A stretch of 5,688 bases of DNA. Source: an uncultured Catenibacterium sp. (GTDB taxonomy: Bacteria; Bacillota_I; Bacilli_A; Erysipelotrichales; Coprobacillaceae). How positions within the stretch are numbered: position 1 is the first letter of the stretch; every line of letters starts with the position of its first letter. Position numbers and translations under genes: made by a program. Below the pieces are notes generated by a model. That model was not told where the DNA came from. It did no database searches and worked only from the letters and a program-made list of their open reading frames with translations. Positions 1-4,797 of this stretch are shown piece after piece. The stretch covers positions 1 to 5,688 of the forward strand of contig CAAFPB010000082.1 in NCBI GenBank assembly GCA_900764725.1. Direction: 5' to 3'.

Positions 1-5
1 AAAAG

Positions 6-37
6 GGCTAGAAATGAATGAATATTCATTTCTAGCC
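6..37. repeat. Perfect 14-bp inverted repeat, 4-nt loop
   Basis: The arms at 6-19 and 24-37 are exact reverse complements (GGCTAGAAATGAAT and ATTCATTTCTAGCC) around the loop GAAT. On the minus strand the hairpin is followed by CTTTT up to the window edge, so it could be a minus-strand terminator. On the plus strand no T-run follows. It lies downstream of the Nudix gene's own terminator at 81-115. It may instead be the end of a mobile element or a dispersed palindrome, but the window is cut too close to tell. Confidence 0.6.
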
Positions 38-80
38 GCACGATTTCCACCATATGTCAACAGTTTAACGAAAAAAATAA

Positions 81-115
81 AAAGACCTCCTCGATTTCAA
101 ATCGAAGAGGTTTTT
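81..115 (-). terminator. Rho-independent terminator of the Nudix gene
   Basis: A hairpin pairs 81-89 and 91-97 with 99-105 and 107-115. The core is CCTC/GAGG plus TCGATTT/AAATCGA, with one C/A mismatch at 90/106. Read on the minus strand, the stem runs into a long T-rich tract (complement of 71-83). It begins about 33 nt past the Nudix stop codon. The plus-strand side also ends in TTTTT (111-115), so it may work in both directions for an unseen gene to the left. Confidence 0.85.
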
Positions 116-147
116 AAGCGTTTAGTTGCTTAACTTAATACCATTGG

Positions 148-597
148 TTAATTCGCTTCTCTTTTTAGTTCTTCGTATTCTCTTATCTGGTTATATTCTT
201 CGATTGTTTTCTTAATATCATTAAAGATATGTGGATCAAGTGTCTTCTCTAATTCATCTTCATCCACAAACTTATAATCTGTATGCTCAAATGAGATCTT
301 AACATGATCATTTGTAGGAATACATAAGAAACCAATACCCACTGTCTGATAATGTGGTCTAATTGCCGTAAACGTATAAACAGGCTTAATGATTTCAATA
401 TCTAATCCTGTTTCTTCCTTTAATTCTCTTACTAATGCCTGATGAGGATCTTCCCCGTATTCTAATCCACCACCTGGTAATTCCCAATAACCAAGTCCAT
501 CTGATGAAGGTCTGACACGTTTTAAGATTAATGTCTTACCTTCATAAATCACAATACCTTTGACTGTAATATGAAACTGTATGTCCTTATTCTCCAT
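148..597 (-). CDS. Nudix (MutT-type) hydrolase
   Basis: This is a 149-residue single-domain Nudix hydrolase, a usual length for the family. These cytosolic enzymes use divalent metal to cleave nucleoside diphosphates linked to another group, such as oxidised or non-canonical NTPs, NDP-sugars or dinucleotide polyphosphates. The Nudix box GX5EX7REUXEEXGU is complete at residues 43-65: G43, E49, then RELKEETGL with R57, E58, E61, E62 and G64. An N-terminal beta strand (about residues 8-28) and the WELPGGG entry to the box fit the fold. The last roughly 25 residues are highly charged and probably helical. The start ATG at 595-597 is set by AAGGGGG about 9 nt upstream (607-611 on plus). The gene is transcribed away from the dipeptidase and ends at the hairpin at 81-115. 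Nothing in the sequence fixes the substrate, so calling it an 8-oxo-dGTPase would go too far. Confidence 0.92.
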   Translation of the reverse strand: MENKDIQFHITVKGIVIYEGKTLILKRVRPSSDGLGYWELPGGGLEYGEDPHQALVRELKEETGLDIEIIKPVYTFTAIRPHYQTVGIGFLCIPTNDHVKISFEHTDYKFVDEDELEKTLDPHIFNDIKKTIEEYNQIREYEELKREAN

Positions 598-619
598 ATT
601 CTTTTGCCCCCTTTTTACT

Positions 620-628
620 ATATTAGCA
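620..628 (-). promoter_or_regulatory. Candidate extended -10 promoter of the Nudix gene
   Basis: Read on the minus strand this is TGCTAATAT, an extended -10 element (TGn followed by TAATAT). It would place the transcription start near 613, just ahead of the AAGGGGG ribosome binding site, leaving a very short leader. No good -35 is seen at 16-18 bp; the nearest resemblance, TTGTAA, would need a 20-bp spacer. The element is supported mainly by its position between two divergent genes. Confidence 0.4.
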
Positions 629-669
629 CAACTCTTGAAAGAACGTTACAAAAAGGTGCAGTAAGTGTG

Positions 670-698
670 TTTCAAATACTACAGAAATTGTATATAAT
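670..698 (+). promoter_or_regulatory. Candidate sigma-A promoter of the dipeptidase gene
   Basis: A consensus -10 TATAAT lies at 693-698. A weak -35 is present 17 bp upstream as TTTCAA (670-675), or 16 bp upstream as TTCAAA (671-676). The predicted start of transcription is about 704-706, at or next to the ribosome binding site GAGGTG (706-711). The mRNA leader would then be only about 12-15 nt. The -10 match is good and the -35 is poor. Confidence 0.6.
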
Positions 699-717
699 AG
701 TCACTGAGGTGAATAAA

Positions 718-2082
718 ATGATTGATTTCAAAGAAGAAGTATTAAAGCATAAAGATGAAATGCTGAAAGATTTAAAGGACTTATGTCTCATCCCTTCAAC
801 TCTTGATGAATCTACTGCGAAAGAAAATCAGCCATTTGGTGAAAACAACCGTAAAGCGCTTGATTTAATGCTTTCTATTGGTCAGAGAGATGGATTCGTT
901 ACTGATGATTGTGATGGATATGCTGGTTCTATTGATATTGGTGAAGGAGAAGAGTGTTTTGGTATTCTTGGACACTTAGATGTTGTACCTACTGAAGGTC
1001 AGGAATGGGATTATCCAGAATATGATATGACCCTTGATGGAGATACACTTTATGGTCGTGGTGTGGCTGATGATAAGGGACCTTTAATTGCTGCTTATTA
1101 TGCTGCTAAGATTGTCAATGAACTTGATTTTGAAAAGAAGATGAAAGTTCGTATTATCTTTGGATGTAATGAAGAAAATGGTTCTCGCTGTATGCATTAC
1201 TATTTCCAGCATCGTCCATATCCTAAGATGGGATTTACTCCAGATGCTGATTTCCCTGTAGTATATGGTGAAAAAGGTAACTGTCATTTCATTATCAAAG
1301 GTAAAACAGATGATGATAAGGTCATCTCTATTCATTCAGGACGTGTAGTGAATATCGTACCAGATCAGGCTAAAGCTGTATTAAAGGGTACTGATTATGA
1401 AGAATCTTATAATGCATTCTTAAAAGAAAATAACTTCAAAGGTTCTTTAGAAGTTGTAGATGGTAATACACACTTATTCTTAAGAGGTAAGAGTGCTCAT
1501 GCATCTCAGCCTCAGTTAGGTAATAATGCTGCAAGTAACTTATGTCATTATATTGCAGGTGTGACTGATAATAGCTATGCTAAATTCGTTGATGAATATT
1601 TATATAATGATTATTTAGGTGAAAAGTTCAATGTCGCATTTACTGGTGAAATGGGTGCTTTAACTGTTAACCTTGGTATCTTAAATTATGAAAATAATGA
1701 AGGTTCATTAACTCTTGATTTACGTCTTCCTCATGACTCAGATAATGATGTTCTTGTTAAGAATGTAGATGAAGCTGTTAATAAGTATGGCTTTAGTGAA
1801 GAACATGATATTGGTCCTGCATTATATGTAGATCCTAACAGTGAATTAGTTCAGAAACTTCATGAATCATATGTACAGTTCACAAATGATCATGAACATG
1901 GTCCTCAAACTATTGGTGGAGGAACTTATGCAAAGGAAATGCCTAACTGTGTTGCTTTTGGTTGTGAATTCCCTGGTAAAAACCATCATATGCATGAAGA
2001 AAACGAATTAATTTCATTAGATGATTTATTAACTGCAGCAGCTATTTATGCTCAGTCTCTCTATAATCTTCTTAAAAAATAG
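718..2082 (+). CDS. pepV: M20 family dipeptidase, PepV / Sapep type
   Basis: This encodes a 454-residue cytosolic di-zinc aminopeptidase-like dipeptidase. PepV enzymes cleave dipeptides, including Xaa-His substrates such as carnosine, at the end of peptide utilisation. All expected M20 ligands are visible: H86 and D88 in GHLDVVP, bridging D118 in GRGVADDKGP, catalytic base E152 and ligand E153 in CNEENGS, D176 in TPDAD, and H426 in HEENE. Their spacing matches Lactobacillus PepV as I recall it (H87, D89, D119, E153, E154, D177). The inserted lid domain (about residues 185-375) contains GKSAHASQP, whose H261 is the probable counterpart of the PepV lid histidine. The start at 718 is preferred because GAGGTG at 706-711 sits 6 nt upstream and because the protein then begins as PepV proteins do. 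The frame is open back to 571, but that stretch overlaps the divergent Nudix gene and both promoters. The protein is slightly shorter than the roughly 470 residues of the type enzyme, with no sign of damage. A tRNA promoter starts immediately after the stop. Confidence 0.93.
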   Translation: MIDFKEEVLKHKDEMLKDLKDLCLIPSTLDESTAKENQPFGENNRKALDLMLSIGQRDGFVTDDCDGYAGSIDIGEGEECFGILGHLDVVPTEGQEWDYPEYDMTLDGDTLYGRGVADDKGPLIAAYYAAKIVNELDFEKKMKVRIIFGCNEENGSRCMHYYFQHRPYPKMGFTPDADFPVVYGEKGNCHFIIKGKTDDDKVISIHSGRVVNIVPDQAKAVLKGTDYEESYNAFLKENNFKGSLEVVDGNTHLFLRGKSAHASQPQLGNNAASNLCHYIAGVTDNSYAKFVDEYLYNDYLGEKFNVAFTGEMGALTVNLGILNYENNEGSLTLDLRLPHDSDNDVLVKNVDEAVNKYGFSEEHDIGPALYVDPNSELVQKLHESYVQFTNDHEHGPQTIGGGTYAKEMPNCVAFGCEFPGKNHHMHEENELISLDDLLTAAAIYAQSLYNLLKK

Positions 2083-2111
2083 TTGAATTCTATGTGCAAC
2101 TCAAGTATAAT
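2083..2111 (+). promoter_or_regulatory. Promoter of the tRNA-Leu gene
   Basis: A -35 TTGAAT (2083-2088) and a consensus -10 TATAAT (2106-2111) are separated by exactly 17 bp (2089-2105). Transcription should start near 2118, about 11 nt before the mature tRNA 5' end. The -35 begins at the base following the dipeptidase stop codon. It is the best-formed promoter in the window, as expected for a stable RNA gene. Confidence 0.85.
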
Positions 2112-2123
2112 CTTAGTTGCACA
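2093..2123. repeat. 9-bp inverted repeat centred on the tRNA -10 box
   Basis: The arms TGTGCAACT (2093-2101) and AGTTGCACA (2115-2123) are perfect reverse complements with a 13-bp spacer. The spacer contains the TATAAT box at 2106-2111. In read-through RNA from the dipeptidase gene the arms could form a hairpin, but no T-run follows, so it is not a classical terminator. AGTTGC recurs at 2125-2130, overlapping the tRNA 5' end, 10 bp after the copy in the right arm. It may be an operator, a weak terminator or processing signal, or chance. Confidence 0.7.
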
Positions 2124-2128
2124 AAGTT

Positions 2129-2214
2129 GCGGCCGTGGTGGAATGGTAGACACGCAAGTTTGAGGGACTTGTGGACGTACGTCTGTGTGAGTTCAAATCT
2201 CATCGGCCGCACCA
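2129..2214 (+). tRNA. tRNA-Leu(GAG)
   Basis: An 86-nt class II tRNA is read directly from the sequence. The acceptor stem GCGGCCG (2129-2135) pairs with CGGCCGC (2204-2210), followed by discriminator A2211 and an encoded CCA (2212-2214). The D stem pairs GTG with CAC. The anticodon stem CAAGT (2155-2159) pairs with ACTTG (2167-2171), and the loop TTGAGGG places anticodon GAG at 2162-2164, which decodes CUC and CUU leucine codons. A long variable arm (2172-2186, with GGAC/GTCT pairing) is typical of leucine tRNAs. The T arm is GTGAG-TTCAAAT-CTCAT. It has its own promoter at 2083-2111 and a terminator at 2227-2253, so it is likely a single-gene transcript, though read-through from the dipeptidase is possible. 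Confidence 0.97.
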
Positions 2215-2226
2215 TTAATGAAGATG

Positions 2227-2253
2227 AACTAGCTAGAGATAGCTAGTTTTTTT
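2227..2253 (+). terminator. Rho-independent terminator after tRNA-Leu, just upstream of the UvrA-like gene
   Basis: A perfect 9-bp stem AACTAGCTA (2227-2235) / TAGCTAGTT (2240-2248) is closed by a GAGA tetraloop of the GNRA type. A run of seven T (2247-2253) ends it, two of which pair. It lies 12 nt after the tRNA CCA end and only 6 nt before the GGAGG of the next gene. It therefore ends the tRNA transcript and stands between any upstream promoter and the UvrA-like gene. Confidence 0.9.
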
Positions 2254-2259
2254 ATATAT

Positions 2260-2264
2260 GGAGG
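2260..2264 (+). promoter_or_regulatory. Ribosome binding site of the UvrA-like gene
   Basis: GGAGG lies 7 nt before the ATG at 2272 and fixes that start. It sits 6 nt past the T-run of the tRNA terminator. This leaves no room for a separate promoter between the terminator and the gene. Confidence 0.85.
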
Positions 2265-2271
2265 AACTTGT

Positions 2272-4719
2272 ATGATTGATCATATGGAAATAAGAGGTGC
2301 AAAGGTACATAATTTGAAGAATATCGATGTCGATATTCCACTCAATAAGATTGTAGCTATTTCTGGTGTATCAGGAAGTGGTAAGTCTTCTTTAGCATTA
2401 GGGGTCATCTATGCTGAAGGTTCTAGAAGATATCTAGAAGCATTATCTACTTATACAAGAAGACGAATTTCTCAAGGAGAAAAAGCCAAAGTAGATTCTA
2501 TTAGATATGTTCCTAGTACTCTTGCATTACATCAAAGACCTAATATACCAGGTATTCGTTCTACCTTTGGAACACAGACAGAATTATTGAATTCTATTCG
2601 CTTATTATTTTCACGCTGTGGAGATTATTTATGTCCTAATGGACATAGAGTACCAGCGAGTAAAAATGTAGCAAGAAGTGAAATGATTGAGTGTCCAATC
2701 TGCCATGAAAGATTTATTGGATTAAGTGCTCAGGAGTATGCCTTTAATTCGCAAGGTGCATGTCCTGATTGTCAGGGCACCGGTATTGTACAAACAATTG
2801 ATATAGACTCTTTGATTCCTAATCCTCATCTAACTATTGATGAAGGGGCTGTAGCACCATGGAATACACTCATGTGGTCATTGATGAAAGATGTCTGTCG
2901 TGCTATGGGTGTGCGTACTGATGTTCCTTTTGAAGAGTTAACAGAAGAAGAAAAACATATTGTATATGATGGACCAATGGTTAAGAAACATATTTTCTAT
3001 CGTCCTAAGAATAAAGAGAGCATGGAAGCAGGAGAATTGGATTTTACTTACTACAGTGCCAAAGCAACTGTCTTGAATGCATTAAAGAAGGTCAAGAATG
3101 AAAAGAATATGAAGCGTGTCAGTAAATTTCTTAAGGAAGAGACATGTCCGACTTGTCATGGATCTCGTATTAATACACGTGCTTCTTCTACAATACTTGG
3201 TGGAAAGAATTTAACTGAAGTATGTTCGATGAGTTTAAAGGATTTAACTTTATGGCTACCACAGGTTATTGATGCACTTAATGATGATGTCAAAGAAATG
3301 GGTTCTACTATTCTAGAAGAATTCATGATCAATGCGAATGCATTACTTTCTTTGGGACTTGGTTATCTGACTCTGAATCGTGCTTCTTCTACATTATCAA
3401 CTGGAGAACTACAAAGAGTACAGCTTGCGCGTACTGTGAAAAATAGAACAACAGGTGTTCTATATGTTCTTGATGAACCATCTATTGGGTTACATCCAGC
3501 TAATGTAGATGGCTTGATTTCGATTATGAAAGAGTTGATTAATGATGGTAACTCTATTGTTTTGGTAGATCATGATACAAGAATTCTTAAGGAAGCAGAT
3601 TATATGATTGAAATAGGTCCTGAAGCAGGTAAGAATGGTGGTTCAATTATCAGTCAAGGTACTATTGATGAAATCATTCAGGATAAGCATTCTATTATTG
3701 GGCCTTATCTCAATGATTTACATCAAACACTTATTAGAAATAAGAAAGAAGTTTTTGATGAAGGCTTTTTACGACTTAAAACAGATACAATTCATACTGT
3801 CAAGCCTCTTGATATTTCTATTCCTAAAGGGGCTCTTACTACAATTACGGGTATGTCAGGAAGTGGTAAGACAACATTAATTCTTGAATCCTTATATCCA
3901 GCAATAAAAGCATCATTAAACCATGAAGCACTACCACAGCATATAAAAGAATTAGACGCATCATGGGTCAATAAGATTGATTTGATTGATGCGTCTCCTA
4001 TTGGAAATAATGTGAGAAGTACTGTCGCAACTTATTCTGGTGTATTTGATCATTTAAGAAGACTATACGCTCGATTAAGTGATCAATATAGTGCAGGTGA
4101 TTTTTCTTATAATACTGGGAAGTTGAGATGCCCTGTATGTGAAGGTACTGGTACTATTTCTATGGATATACAGTTTCTTCCAGATATAGAGATGACTTGT
4201 GAACATTGTGATGGAACACGTTACAGTAAGGATGTGGATTCTATTTTGTACCGCGATTATTCTATTAAGGATGTTATGTCTCTTACTATCTTAGAAGCTT
4301 TAGAAGTGTTTAAAGACAGTAAGAAGATTAAAGAGAAACTACAGGTTCTAGTAGATTTAGGAATTGGCTATTTAACTCTTGGTGAAGCGACACCTGCCTT
4401 GTCTGGTGGAGAAGCACAAAGATTAAAACTGGCATCAGAAATAGGAAAAGTACAAGATGGCAGCATCTTTATATTTGATGAACCTTCTATTGGTTTACAT
4501 CCATTAGATGTAGAAACACTACTTCATGTATTTGATACTTTAATTAATCAAAAAGCGACTATTATTGTGATTGAACATGATTTAGATGTTATTAGAAATT
4601 CTGATTATATTATTGATATGGGACCTGAGGGTGGTCAACTTGGTGGAGAGATTATTGCAAGGGGAACTGTAGAAGACATTAAACAGAATAAGAATAGTAA
4701 AATTGGAAAATACTTATAA
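2272..4719 (+). CDS. UvrA paralogue lacking the UvrB-binding domain (UvrA2-like)
   Basis: This 815-residue protein carries two ABC ATPase halves and belongs to the UvrA family of DNA-damage-recognition ATPases. Half one has Walker A GVSGSGKSS (32-40), a signature LSTGELQR (375-382), Walker B with D401/E402 and switch H434. Half two has GMSGSGKTT (527-535), LSGGEAQR (709-716), D736/E737 and H769. Zinc-type cysteine pairs are C141/C144 with C164/C167, C292/C295, and C620/C623 with C643/C646. In canonical UvrA (about 940 residues) the UvrB-binding domain lies between the RSTxGTxTE stretch (96-104 here) and the first zinc module. Here only about 20 residues separate CPNGH (121-125) from C141, so that domain is absent. 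The 125 residues between C167 and C292 leave room for the usual insertion domain. The first signature LS-x-GELQR and GLHPA after Walker B resemble the UvrA2 class, as I recall it. Relatives include Deinococcus UvrA2 and Streptomyces DrrC, linked to tolerance of DNA-damaging agents or DNA-binding drugs. It probably binds DNA but should not load UvrB in the usual way. No promoter is evident after the tRNA terminator. Confidence 0.9.
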   Translation: MIDHMEIRGAKVHNLKNIDVDIPLNKIVAISGVSGSGKSSLALGVIYAEGSRRYLEALSTYTRRRISQGEKAKVDSIRYVPSTLALHQRPNIPGIRSTFGTQTELLNSIRLLFSRCGDYLCPNGHRVPASKNVARSEMIECPICHERFIGLSAQEYAFNSQGACPDCQGTGIVQTIDIDSLIPNPHLTIDEGAVAPWNTLMWSLMKDVCRAMGVRTDVPFEELTEEEKHIVYDGPMVKKHIFYRPKNKESMEAGELDFTYYSAKATVLNALKKVKNEKNMKRVSKFLKEETCPTCHGSRINTRASSTILGGKNLTEVCSMSLKDLTLWLPQVIDALNDDVKEMGSTILEEFMINANALLSLGLGYLTLNRASSTLSTGELQRVQLARTVKNRTTGVLYVLDEPSIGLHPANVDGLISIMKELINDGNSIVLVDHDTRILKEADYMIEIGPEAGKNGGSIISQGTIDEIIQDKHSIIGPYLNDLHQTLIRNKKEVFDEGFLRLKTDTIHTVKPLDISIPKGALTTITGMSGSGKTTLILESLYPAIKASLNHEALPQHIKELDASWVNKIDLIDASPIGNNVRSTVATYSGVFDHLRRLYARLSDQYSAGDFSYNTGKLRCPVCEGTGTISMDIQFLPDIEMTCEHCDGTRYSKDVDSILYRDYSIKDVMSLTILEALEVFKDSKKIKEKLQVLVDLGIGYLTLGEATPALSGGEAQRLKLASEIGKVQDGSIFIFDEPSIGLHPLDVETLLHVFDTLINQKATIIVIEHDLDVIRNSDYIIDMGPEGGQLGGEIIARGTVEDIKQNKNSKIGKYL

Positions 4720-4720
4720 A

Positions 4721-4758
4721 AGAGCTGTAACGAATACTTGAGCGTTATAGCTCTTTTT
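4721..4758 (+). terminator. Rho-independent terminator of the UvrA-like gene
   Basis: A 12-bp stem pairs 4721-4732 (AGAGCTGTAACG) with 4743-4754 (CGTTATAGCTCT), with one G-T wobble and a 10-nt loop. A T-run at 4754-4758 follows. It starts 1 nt after the stop codon (4717-4719). Confidence 0.92.
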
Positions 4759-4761
4759 CAC

Positions 4762-4797
4762 AAAAAAAGAATATCAGAAATATTATCCGATATTCTT
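4762..4797 (-). terminator. Rho-independent terminator of the minus-strand nuclease-domain gene
   Basis: The perfect 9-bp arms AAGAATATC (4767-4775) and GATATTCTT (4789-4797) enclose a 13-nt loop. On the minus strand the stem runs into seven T (complement of 4762-4768). The stem includes two bases of the gene's TAA stop codon (4796-4798), so hairpin formation begins inside the last codon. Only 3 bp separate it from the plus-strand terminator's T-run. Confidence 0.85.

Noticed and set aside
1..53. Minus-strand frame starting at an ATG (51-53) and open to the left edge
   Set aside because: There is no ribosome binding site upstream and the frame reads through the perfect hairpin. It cannot be supported from 17 codons.
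32..60. Minus-strand promoter based on a perfect TTGACA (complement of 55-60)
   Set aside because: The sequence 17 bp downstream is GGCTAG, and no -10-like element occurs at 16-18 bp.
2..133. Plus-strand frame open from the left edge to a TAA at 131-133
   Set aside because: It runs through both the perfect palindrome and the terminator hairpin, and its 43 codons resemble no family I know. It is too short to support as a gene end.
571..717. Upstream extension of the dipeptidase frame to an ATG at 571
   Set aside because: The extra 49 residues overlap the divergent Nudix gene and both promoters, have no ribosome binding site, and do not resemble PepV N-termini. GAGGTG before 718 fits far better.
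1084..1335. 83-codon minus-strand open frame
   Set aside because: It lies inside the dipeptidase coding region in antisense, has no recognisable domain, and is best explained as a shadow frame.
2192..2219. Promoter for the UvrA-like gene inside the tRNA T-arm (TTCAAA / ATTAAT)
   Set aside because: The -35 half is part of the conserved T-loop, the -10 lacks the critical second-position A, and the terminator at 2227-2253 would still follow it.
3635..3880. 81-codon plus-strand open frame
   Set aside because: It is out of frame within the UvrA-like gene, between its two ATPase halves, and has no ribosome binding site or family features.
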